A stretch of DNA of 9,081 nt from JALYSX01 sp036510515 (GCA_036510515.1 DATCDS010000136.1:1-9081), one strand, 5' to 3'; positions 1-6,405 are shown, counted from the stretch's first letter. The notes: generated by a model from the sequence alone, not told the origin. Program-made: numbers and translations.

Positions 1-1
1 C

Positions 2-76
2 GACCCGCTCGACGGCAACGCCTTCACCGATTGCAACGTCCTACAAACCTGGAGCGACGGCAAACAGCTATTCTAG
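2..76 (+). CDS. C-terminal fragment of an unidentified protein (5' end outside window)
   Basis: Reading from base 2, an open frame runs from the window edge to a TAG at 74-76 and gives 24 residues beginning DPLDGNAFTDCNVLQTW and ending SDGKQLF. The composition (acidic, aromatic, with an SDGK turn) looks like a genuine protein C-terminus, unlike the arginine-rich shadow frames that overlap it. The fragment is too short to assign a family; a C-terminal beta-strand ending in DGK plus a hydrophobic residue is seen in amidohydrolase-type enzymes, but that is only a resemblance. The gene converges on the Mrp-type gene, with the palindromic element between their ends. Confidence 0.55.
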   Translation, partial: DPLDGNAFTDCNVLQTWSDGKQLF

Positions 77-136
77 CGCGCCGCAGCGCATGGTATCGAG
101 CCTGCGCATCGTGTCGTGCGAGCGAATGCTCTGTCT

Positions 137-246
137 GTGTCATGGCGAGCGTAGCGAACGCAGTGAGCGGAGTCGAGCCACCGACGCGACGTTTGGGTGT
201 GCGTGGCTCGACTCCGGCGCCTTCGCGCCTACGCTCGCCATGACAC
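137..246. repeat. Nested palindromic extragenic element, copy 1
   Basis: This is an imperfect inverted repeat with two perfect stems. The outer stem is 18 bp, gtgtcatggcgagcgtag at 137-154 pairing with 229-246. The inner stem is 13 bp, ggagtcgagccac at 169-181 pairing with 203-215, around a 21-nt loop. Unpaired segments of 13-14 nt separate the stems. A second, partial arm tip (gcgccatgacact, 258-270) follows. The element lies between two converging gene ends (76 and 293). Its 205-246 arm, read in reverse complement, matches 8205-8246 at 41 of 42 bases, so it belongs to a dispersed family. A REP/MITE-like non-autonomous element is the likeliest class; it could also act as a bidirectional terminator or RNA-stabilising hairpin. 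Confidence 0.8.
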
Positions 247-292
247 TGCTGCCGCGCGCGCCATGACACTGGGCTCGCATGGAGGTGCGGGA

Positions 293-1387
293 TTACAGCA
301 GGGAGATCGTTTCTTGGGGTTTGGGGTGGGCTTCGAATGAGGCGAGCAGCGCGGTGGCGAGTTGGTCGCAGATTGGGTCGTCGATCTCTTCGACGTTCCC
401 TTCGTCGGCGAGGCGCGCTTTCTGGGGATCGATCGGGATGCGCGCGAACACGGGCGCTTGCGCGAGTTCGGCGACCCTGTCTGCGTACGACGGGCCAAAG
501 ATCTCGTAGCGCGTTCCGGTATCGGGCGCGACGAAGTACGACATGTTCTCGACCACGCCGAGTACCGGCTTCTTGAGCTGGTGAATGAGGTTGGCGGCTT
601 TGCGCACGATCATCGTCGCCAGCGCTTGCGGCATCGTGACCAAGACGACACCGTCGACGGACAACGATTGCAGGACGGTCAGCGGTGCGTCGGACGTTCC
701 CGGCGGGAGATCGATGAGTAGGACGTCGAGATCGCTCCACAAGACCTGTTCGTAGAACTGACGGATGACGCCCGAGAGAATCGGGCCGCGCCAGATCATC
801 GCGGTGTCTTCTTTGTCGGTCAGCAAGTTCGCGCTGACGATTTCGATGGCGCTGCGGCTGAGCGCTGGAACCATCAAGGGCTGCGGATTACCCTGCGACG
901 TCTTGGGCGCGTTGGGATCGGCTTCGATCGTCAAGGGCGTGCGCAAGCCGAACAGCTTTGGAATCGACGGTCCGGTGATGTCGGCGTCGAGGATGCCGAC
1001 GCGCAGATGTTTACGCCGCAAGCCCAGCGCGATCAACGCGGTAACCAGCGATTTGCCGACGCCGCCCTTGCCCGACATGATCGGCACGACGCGCGCGATC
1101 TTCGCGCGGCCGGAAAAGGCGCCGGGCGCGCGACGCACCGGGGCGCGATCCTCGTTGGGAATCAGCGGAACGAAACCCGAGAGGCGCGCTTGGCTCAAGG
1201 CGGCGACGATCGGTTCGATGCGCAGGCCGTGGGCGGCCGCACCTTGGGCGATCGTTTCGTACTTGCTGACGCCGCAACCCGAACAGCCCAGGCCGAACTG
1301 CGTGAGCACGTCGGCAGCGATGGGGAGCGCCCCGACTAGCTCTTTGATGTTGGTTTGCGGGGAGATTTCCAATTCAACGTGCGGCAT
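293..1387 (-). CDS. mrp: Mrp/ApbC-type P-loop ATPase with N-terminal DUF1858-like CxxC domain
   Basis: Members of this family (Mrp/ApbC/Nbp35) are cytoplasmic ATPases that carry and transfer iron-sulfur clusters. From the ATG at 1387 the protein has 364 residues. Residues about 5-65 resemble DUF1858, including a GLGCSGC motif (Cys35, Cys38). The ATPase domain follows, with deviant Walker A GKGGVGKS (106-113), the LDADITGPS switch (133-141) and LLIDLPPGTSD (223-233). The family often has a CPxC cluster motif after ENMSYFV; here the sequence reads APDT (287-290), with no cysteine. A TTG codon at 1432 would extend the protein by 15 residues, but those are basic and unlike a domain, and a TATACT promoter element sits between TTG and ATG, so I chose the ATG. 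The gene is divergent from the aminotransferase operon. Client proteins cannot be told from the sequence. Confidence 0.93.
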   Translation of the reverse strand: MPHVELEISPQTNIKELVGALPIAADVLTQFGLGCSGCGVSKYETIAQGAAAHGLRIEPIVAALSQARLSGFVPLIPNEDRAPVRRAPGAFSGRAKIARVVPIMSGKGGVGKSLVTALIALGLRRKHLRVGILDADITGPSIPKLFGLRTPLTIEADPNAPKTSQGNPQPLMVPALSRSAIEIVSANLLTDKEDTAMIWRGPILSGVIRQFYEQVLWSDLDVLLIDLPPGTSDAPLTVLQSLSVDGVVLVTMPQALATMIVRKAANLIHQLKKPVLGVVENMSYFVAPDTGTRYEIFGPSYADRVAELAQAPVFARIPIDPQKARLADEGNVEEIDDPICDQLATALLASFEAHPKPQETISLL

Positions 1388-1395
1388 CTGCGCGT

Positions 1396-1401
1396 AGTAT
1401 A
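1396..1401 (-). promoter_or_regulatory. Probable -10 element of the mrp-type gene (near-leaderless transcript)
   Basis: Read on the - strand this is TATACT, one base from the sigma-70 -10 consensus, standing out in a very GC-rich gap. Only 8 nt (1388-1395) separate it from the ATG at 1387, so transcription would start within about 0-2 nt of the start codon. No Shine-Dalgarno sequence is visible there. No convincing -35 box lies about 17 bp upstream. Confidence 0.4.
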
Positions 1402-1476
1402 CGCCAGGCCGGGGAATCGGCGTGCGACGCAAGGCGCAGGGCGGCTCGCCGCGGGTCCGGAACCTGCCGCTCGACG

Positions 1477-2760
1477 ATGACCGCCCCGAGCGATGCTCTT
1501 TCTACGGCCCTTCGGGCCGCCGCCGTGCTGGCGGGCGGCTGCGATTCGCCCGTGCGTTCGGGCTGGTCGGTCGGCGGCGCGCCGTTCGTCCAATCCGACG
1601 CGCGCGGCGCCTACGCGTTCGACGAGCGCGGCGAGCGCTACATCGATTACGTGATGGCGTACGGCCCGCTGCTGTTCGGTCACACGCATCCCGCGTTGAC
1701 CTCGAATCTCGACGAGTTGGCCTCGCACGGGCTGGTGTGGGGCAGCACGCATCCGCAGGAAGTGCGCCTTGGCGAACGGATCCGCGCGTACTTGCCGACG
1801 ATGGAGCGCATGCGCTTCGTGACGACCGGAACCGAGGCCGTGATGAGCGCGGTGCGCGTCGCGCGGGCGTTCACCCGGCGAAACCTGATCCTCAAATTTG
1901 CGGGGAACTATCACGGGCACTTCGATCTGGCCCTGCTCGATGCCGGCGCCTCCGCGCATACCCGCGATGCGGTCGGGAGCGGAATTCCCGACGGCGTGAT
2001 GCGTGACGTCGCCGTCGCGCGCTACAACGACTTGGCCTCCGTCGATGCGCTGCTGCGCGGTCGCGAGGATGACTTAGCCGCGATTCTGGTCGAGCCGATC
2101 GTTGGCAACATGGGTTACGTCACGCCGGTCGACGGTTTCTTGCAAGGCTTGCGCGAACGCGCTACGCGCTGCGGCGCGGTGCTGATCTTCGACGAAGTTA
2201 TTACCTGGCTGCGCTTGGGATTAGACGGAGCCCAGGCGCGCGTCGACGTCCTTCCGGACATGACCACGCTGGGCAAGGTCATGGGCGGCGGTTTCCCGAT
2301 CGCGTGTTTCGGTGGACGAGAAGAGGTGATGGCGGCGCTCGCGCCGGCTGGATCGGCCTTTACGGGAGGAACCCACGGCGGCAATCCGTTTAGCGTTGGC
2401 ATGGCGCATCGCGTGCTCGACCTGCTCGAGACGCATCCGGAGTACTACCCCCAGATGGACGCGCTGGGCAAACGCTTGACGAACGGCATCCGCGCGATTT
2501 TCGCGCGGCGGGATCTGCCCTACGCGGTCGTTCAGCACGAGTCGATCGTCGATTTCAAGTTTCGTCCGGGGTCGCCCAATCGCAACTACGACGACGCGCG
2601 CGCGGCCGACAAGGCCGCCTACGCACGTTACTACCACGCGATGCGCGATCGCAAGATTTTGCTGCCGCCCTCGCAGAACGAGGTGATGTTCGTGTCGACG
2701 GCCCATACGCCCGCGGACATCGACCAAACCCTCGCCGCCATAGACGAATCGCTGGCATGA
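1477..2760 (+). CDS. HemL-like class III aminotransferase (glutamate-1-semialdehyde aminomutase family)
   Basis: This is a PLP-dependent, fold-type I enzyme of 427 residues, the usual length for HemL. Visible hallmarks are GTEAVMSAVR at 118-127, NYHGH at 144-148, FDEV at 238-241 (Asp239 for the pyridine nitrogen), Lys267 in TLGKVMGGG for the Schiff base, GTHGGNP at 298-304, and the PPSQNEVMF stretch at 397-405, which keeps the glutamate (402) typical of aminomutases. HemL makes 5-aminolevulinate from glutamate-1-semialdehyde. The loop that gates the HemL active site (AGSGALTLG-type in E. coli) is different here (AGASAHTRDA, 156-165), and TGFR reads TWLR. No other haem gene is nearby; it is instead coupled by an ATGA overlap to a ProDH-type enzyme. 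A catabolic paralogue acting on a related semialdehyde or amino acid is plausible, though a true HemL is not excluded. No clear ribosome binding site precedes the ATG. Confidence 0.9.
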   Translation: MTAPSDALSTALRAAAVLAGGCDSPVRSGWSVGGAPFVQSDARGAYAFDERGERYIDYVMAYGPLLFGHTHPALTSNLDELASHGLVWGSTHPQEVRLGERIRAYLPTMERMRFVTTGTEAVMSAVRVARAFTRRNLILKFAGNYHGHFDLALLDAGASAHTRDAVGSGIPDGVMRDVAVARYNDLASVDALLRGREDDLAAILVEPIVGNMGYVTPVDGFLQGLRERATRCGAVLIFDEVITWLRLGLDGAQARVDVLPDMTTLGKVMGGGFPIACFGGREEVMAALAPAGSAFTGGTHGGNPFSVGMAHRVLDLLETHPEYYPQMDALGKRLTNGIRAIFARRDLPYAVVQHESIVDFKFRPGSPNRNYDDARAADKAAYARYYHAMRDRKILLPPSQNEVMFVSTAHTPADIDQTLAAIDESLA

Positions 2761-3692
2761 GCGCGGTGTTGGAGCGGCCGTTGCGGGCGGCGATCTTGGC
2801 GGCGGCGGAGAGCCCGGCAGTGCGGCGTGCCGTCGGGCGTTACGGGATGCGATTGGGAGCGAAGCGATTCGTCGCGGGCGAAACCGCGGACGAGTTCTTG
2901 GTTGCGGCCAAAGAAGCCAACGCGCGGGGCTTTGCCGTTGCGTGCGGCATTTTGGGTGAGGGCGTGGCCGACCGCGCCGAGGCGATCGGCGCCGCCGATC
3001 GTTACTGCGAACTTCTGCGAATCTTTGCGCGCGACGGGGTCGACGCCAACGTCGCGTTCAAGCTCACGCACGTCGGGCTGGATATCGATCCCGAGCTGGC
3101 CTTCGAGAATGCCGCGCGTATCGCGCAAACGGCCCTTGAGACGGGAAACACGATGCGTCTGGACATGGAGCAGTCGACTTACGTCGACGCGACCCTAAGC
3201 GCGTACCGCCGGCTGCGCGAGCGATTTGCCTGCGTGGGTTGCGTTCTCCAATCGTGTTTGTTCCGCAGCGCGGCCGATCTTAACGCGATGCTGCCGTCGG
3301 CTCCCAACGTGCGAATCGTCAAGGGAGCGTACCTCGAGCCGCCCGACGTCGCATATCCCAAGAAGCAAGACGTCGACGACAATTACATTCGCTTGGTCGA
3401 GACGGCGCTTTCGCACGACGGTTACACGGCGATAGCGACGCACGATGAAGACATCGTCGCACACGTCGAACGCTGCGTGCTGCGTTTGGGGTTGCCGCTG
3501 CGTGGCCGCTTCGAGTTTCAACTGCTGCACGGAATTTCTACGCCGCTGGCGCTCCGATTGGTCGAGCGCGGCTACCGAGTGCGAATTGCGATCCCCTTCG
3601 GCGACTACTGGTTCCCGTACTTGATGCGGCGTTTGGCCGAACGGCCGGCCAACCTCGCATTCTTTTTGAAGGGAGCGTTGACGCGCCGATGA
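2757..3692 (+). CDS. Short monofunctional proline dehydrogenase-family flavoenzyme with altered substrate pocket
   Basis: The 311-residue protein matches the short Thermus/Deinococcus-type ProDH, an FAD-dependent TIM barrel that oxidises L-proline to pyrroline-5-carboxylate. Visible motifs are FKLTHVGL (101-108, Lys102), LDMEQS (135-140, Asp136), VLQSCLFR (163-170), RIVKGAYLEP (186-195), FEFQLLHGI (252-260) and the C-terminal YLMRRLAERPAN (288-299), whose Arg291, Arg292 and Glu295 fit the carboxylate-binding RRxxE of PutA. Two tyrosines of PutA are missing: the QAY tyrosine (Tyr437) aligns with Cys167 and the RIY tyrosine (Tyr540) with Ala278. Tyr540 is known to favour proline over hydroxyproline. 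The start ATG overlaps the aminotransferase stop (ATGA), and no Shine-Dalgarno is seen, so translation is probably coupled. No P5C dehydrogenase domain is attached. The true substrate may be a modified proline; the family call itself is firm. Confidence 0.9.
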   Translation: MSAVLERPLRAAILAAAESPAVRRAVGRYGMRLGAKRFVAGETADEFLVAAKEANARGFAVACGILGEGVADRAEAIGAADRYCELLRIFARDGVDANVAFKLTHVGLDIDPELAFENAARIAQTALETGNTMRLDMEQSTYVDATLSAYRRLRERFACVGCVLQSCLFRSAADLNAMLPSAPNVRIVKGAYLEPPDVAYPKKQDVDDNYIRLVETALSHDGYTAIATHDEDIVAHVERCVLRLGLPLRGRFEFQLLHGISTPLALRLVERGYRVRIAIPFGDYWFPYLMRRLAERPANLAFFLKGALTRR

Positions 3693-4582
3693 GCGCTCCG
3701 CTGGCCGGCATCTGGGCGGCGGCCCTCACCCCCATTGACGACGACCTCGCGCCCGATGCCGATCGCGCGGTTGCGTACTACGAAGATTTGCTGCGCGACG
3801 GATGCGACGGCGTCGCGTTGCTCGGAACGACCGGCGAGGCGATGTCGCTAAGCGCCGGGCAGCGGCTGGCGTTCATGGAAGGCGTCGCGCGTCGCGGTCT
3901 CCCGATGGAGCGCGCGATCGTGGGCACCGGCGCTGCAAATTTGGACGATGCCGTGCGGCTGACGCGCGCCGCATTCGATCTCGGCTTTGCCGCCGCGCTG
4001 GTGATGCCGCCATTTTTCTTTCGCGACGCCGGTGACGATGGCATCGTCCGTTACTTCGACCGCCTCTTCGCCCAGGCGCCGCCGCCCGAGGGTCGCGTCG
4101 TCCTCTATCATTTCCCGCGCATGAGCGGAATCTCGTTTCACGCCGCCCTGGTCGATCGGTTGGTCGATGAGTTTCCCGAAGCGATCGTGGGCCTCAAGGA
4201 TAGTTCGAACGATCGCGCGCTGCAGTCCGCGGTGATCGCGCGACATCCGGACTTGGCCGTGTTTCCGGGATCGGAATCGTACTTACTCGAAGCCAAGCGC
4301 GCCGGCGCGGCCGGCTGTATCTCGGGCAGCGTGTGCCTGTGGCCGCAGCTCGCACGCGAGGTCTGGTACGGCGAACTTCCCGACGCGGCGCAACGCTGCA
4401 TGGCCGAGGAGCGCGCGAAGCTGGACGGGCTGCCGCTGATCGCCGCGGTGCGCTGTCTGACCGCGCGCGTGCGAGACGATGAGGCTTGGGCGGTACCGAT
4501 TCCACCGTTGCTGCCGCTGGACGCGGCGACGGCTGCCGCTTTACGAGCGAGCGGGGACGGGATAGACGACGGGACTGCGTAA
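3689..4582 (+). CDS. DapA-family (DHDPS/NAL) class I lyase or aldolase, probably not a true DHDPS
   Basis: The protein has 297 residues, the normal size of this TIM-barrel family, which forms a Schiff base with pyruvate or a 2-oxo acid. Visible motifs are GTTGEA (46-51), the catalytic-triad tyrosine in LYHFPRMSG (Tyr140), the Schiff-base lysine in VGLKDSSND (Lys170), and FPGSESYLLEAKRAGAAGCISG (192-213). In dihydrodipicolinate synthase the tyrosine motif is YNVPSRTG with Arg138 two residues after Pro; here Met145 occupies that place and the arginine is one position earlier, so aspartate semialdehyde is a doubtful substrate. The family includes 4-hydroxy-2-oxoglutarate aldolase, ketodeoxygluconate aldolase and hydroxypyrroline-carboxylate deaminase. 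The start overlaps the ProDH-type stop (ATGA); AAGGGAG lies 13 nt upstream. Its last 42 bp overlap the opposing peptidase gene. Confidence 0.9.
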   Translation: MSAPLAGIWAAALTPIDDDLAPDADRAVAYYEDLLRDGCDGVALLGTTGEAMSLSAGQRLAFMEGVARRGLPMERAIVGTGAANLDDAVRLTRAAFDLGFAAALVMPPFFFRDAGDDGIVRYFDRLFAQAPPPEGRVVLYHFPRMSGISFHAALVDRLVDEFPEAIVGLKDSSNDRALQSAVIARHPDLAVFPGSESYLLEAKRAGAAGCISGSVCLWPQLAREVWYGELPDAAQRCMAEERAKLDGLPLIAAVRCLTARVRDDEAWAVPIPPLLPLDAATAAALRASGDGIDDGTA

Positions 4583-5914
4583 GCCGGCGCCGTCGACCGA
4601 GCGCACGCCGAAGACGTAGTCGTCTTTGCTGATGGGAAGGGTCGCCGTCGTCACGTTGCCGACCCCGCGCGCGTGCTGCCACTGTGACGCGTCGGTGGCG
4701 CGCCAGACGATTTCGTAGGATGCGGCGTCCGGCGCGGCCGACCAGGCCAGCGTCGTGTCGTACCCCAAGTGCGTAACGAGCATGCGAACGTGGTCGGGCG
4801 CCGCCGGTCCCAGCGCTAACGTGGCCAGCGCAGCGACGTTGGCGCGCGCGACGTTGGCCAGATAGTCGAAGTCCACGTACTGCAAGAGATCGCCGTATTG
4901 GATCCCGTTTTCCATGCGCACGTTTTGATGCTGGTGGGTGAAATTCTCGTGTGCTTCGGTGAAGCGAACCGCCGGAAACTCCTGGGCTTGGAACGATTCT
5001 TGATCGCCGCCGCGCAGGAAGCGATCGGCGCGAAAGATTTGGCGTATGTGAAAATCCGGCAAATATATCGGCACCGTGTCGCCGATGAAGCGCGCGAGCT
5101 CGCGCGACGGCGAATCGTTCTCGGTTCCAAACGCATCGACCCGCGCGACGTTGGCGTCGTCGGGCAACCCTTGGCTGAAGACGCGGACGACGTTGGGCTC
5201 GTGCACTCCGTTGCCGCCGGTCGAGTTCCCGATCACGTCGTTGTTGAGATCGGCGAGCACCGGTGCGCTCTGCGCGCGCAATGCTTTGGCCAGATGATCC
5301 GAGCCCCACAGACCGAGCTCCTCACCGTCGAAACAAACGAACTCGATCGTGCCGCGGAAATGCGTCGAGGCCATCGCGCGCGCCGCCTCGATGACCGCGG
5401 AGGTTCCCGATCCGTTGTCGTCGGCGCCCGGAGCCAGGCCGTCGCCCGAGGTGCAATCGCCGTGACAATCGTCGTAATGGCTGGACATCACGTAGATGCG
5501 GCCGGGTTCGTCTCCTTGCAGGGTCGCGACCACACTGGACTCGGTGACGTCGCGCGACGTCCGCGCGGTCTTGGGCTGCAGGTAGGTATCCAAGCCAACG
5601 GTCATCCGTCCGCCGCTGTTCGCTGCAATCGCGTTGAACTGCGAGACGATCCAATCGCGAGCGCCGAAGACGCCGTGCGCCGGCGTCGACGACGTTTCAG
5701 AAAAATCGTTACGCGTCCCAAAGTTGACCAGCGTCGTATCGTCTTGGCGCAGGCGGCCGGACGAGATTGCCGCGACCATCGCCGCGATGCGTGGGTCGGC
5801 CGCGGCTCGAACGGTAGAAGGGGGCGAACTCGCCCGCGCGCCGGACGAGGTGGAAGTAAGACAGGCGGCGAGCAGAGCGGCGGCGATACGAGCGTCCATG
5901 CCGCTGGCTTTCAC
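4541..5914 (-). CDS. Secreted M28-family zinc peptidase with C-terminal FN3-like domain
   Basis: This is a predicted exported aminopeptidase or carboxypeptidase-like enzyme of 457 residues. An N-terminal hydrophobic signal (about 7-28, ending near GARA) is followed by a co-catalytic di-zinc M28 domain. Expected ligands are visible in order: His146 and Asp148 (SSHYDD), Asp165 (PGADDNGSG), Glu198/Glu199 (DGEEL), Asp226 (NND) and His322 (TEAHENF). Cys149 and Cys153 sit beside the first ligands and could form a disulfide. Residues about 373-455 look like a fibronectin type III module. The GTG at 5914 overlaps the upstream TGA by 4 bp, implying coupling; an ATG at 5899 preceded by AGGTGA 11 nt away is an equally possible start and gives a tidier signal peptide. 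Its 3' end overlaps the DapA-family gene on the other strand. Substrate unknown. Confidence 0.9.
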   Translation of the reverse strand: MKASGMDARIAAALLAACLTSTSSGARASSPPSTVRAAADPRIAAMVAAISSGRLRQDDTTLVNFGTRNDFSETSSTPAHGVFGARDWIVSQFNAIAANSGGRMTVGLDTYLQPKTARTSRDVTESSVVATLQGDEPGRIYVMSSHYDDCHGDCTSGDGLAPGADDNGSGTSAVIEAARAMASTHFRGTIEFVCFDGEELGLWGSDHLAKALRAQSAPVLADLNNDVIGNSTGGNGVHEPNVVRVFSQGLPDDANVARVDAFGTENDSPSRELARFIGDTVPIYLPDFHIRQIFRADRFLRGGDQESFQAQEFPAVRFTEAHENFTHQHQNVRMENGIQYGDLLQYVDFDYLANVARANVAALATLALGPAAPDHVRMLVTHLGYDTTLAWSAAPDAASYEIVWRATDASQWQHARGVGNVTTATLPISKDDYVFGVRSVDGAGLRSPVVYPVPARS

Positions 5915-6396
5915 CTAGTGGCCGGCGTTTCCTTAGCAGTCAGGCCTGCGACGGCCGGGCGTGGGACGTAACGGCCCAGGACGACGGCGGTGCCTTGGCC
6001 GGGGATGCTGCGTAGGGCGAAGATGTCGGTGAAACCCTTCATGATCGGAAGGCCGCGGCCGCGCTCGACCAAATCGTCGGGCAATCGACTCGCTACCGCT
6101 GCGGCCGAATCGAAGCCGCGACCCGAGTCCACGACCGCGGCCACGATCTTGTCGTCGTCGACGTCGCAACGCACTTCGATCGTTGACGGCGAGTGCGAAT
6201 GTTCGATGGCGTTGGCGATCGCTTCGCCGATCGCAAACATCAGATCGTCGAGTATCGGAGACCCTATGCCGCGGCTGCGCGCGTACTCAAACACTCTCTC
6301 CCGCACGATTCGACTGCAATGAGGGTCCGGTAGGAAACGGAGGCGTAAACCGACCGGGTCGGAGCCAGCCTGGTGGGGGTCGAAGAGGTCTATCAT
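5911..6396 (-). CDS. RsbW-like ATP-binding protein (anti-sigma factor/serine kinase type HATPase)
   Basis: The protein has 161 residues and a GHKL/HATPase_c_2 fold like RsbW and SpoIIAB, which bind sigma factors and phosphorylate an STAS antagonist in the cytoplasm. The N-box is FAIGEAIANAIEHSH (54-68, with Glu58, Asn62 and His66), the G1 box is DSGRGFD (90-96), the G2 box is RGRGLPIM (112-119) and GQGTAVVL (133-140) is the last nucleotide-binding segment. I chose the ATG at 6396 because AGGA lies 9 nt upstream; a TTG at 6435 would add 13 residues and lacks a ribosome binding site. The stop overlaps the peptidase start (GTGA), so the two are likely co-transcribed. No STAS antagonist, PP2C phosphatase or sigma factor gene is in the window, so its partner is unknown. 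Stand-alone HATPases of this type also occur as general switch proteins. Confidence 0.88.
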   Translation of the reverse strand: MIDLFDPHQAGSDPVGLRLRFLPDPHCSRIVRERVFEYARSRGIGSPILDDLMFAIGEAIANAIEHSHSPSTIEVRCDVDDDKIVAAVVDSGRGFDSAAAVASRLPDDLVERGRGLPIMKGFTDIFALRSIPGQGTAVVLGRYVPRPAVAGLTAKETPATR

Positions 6397-6405
6397 GAAA
6401 ATCGT

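Noticed and set aside
31..243. Small + strand protein of 70 residues
   Set aside because: Most of it is translated from the palindromic repeat, and its beginning is out of frame with the real C-terminus at 2-76.
24..740. 238-residue - strand frame
   Set aside because: It is arginine-rich, overlaps the Mrp-type gene in another frame and reads through the repeat; it is a by-product of high GC.
1372..1400. + strand promoter for the aminotransferase operon (TTCAAC ... TAGTAT)
   Set aside because: The -35 matches only 3 of 6 bases and the -10 only 4 of 6; the signal is not better than chance and overlaps the more convincing - strand TATACT.
3689..4582. Annotation as dapA (lysine biosynthesis)
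   Set aside because: The aspartate-semialdehyde-binding arginine is not in place, and the gene is coupled to a ProDH-type enzyme, not to lysine genes.
4194..5309. 371-residue - strand frame
   Set aside because: It has an extremely arginine-rich composition and lies across the DapA-like and peptidase genes in another frame.
4898..5971. Long + strand frame of 357 residues opposite the M28 peptidase
   Set aside because: The peptidase frame has all zinc ligands and a signal peptide; this one is its antisense shadow with no recognisable motif.
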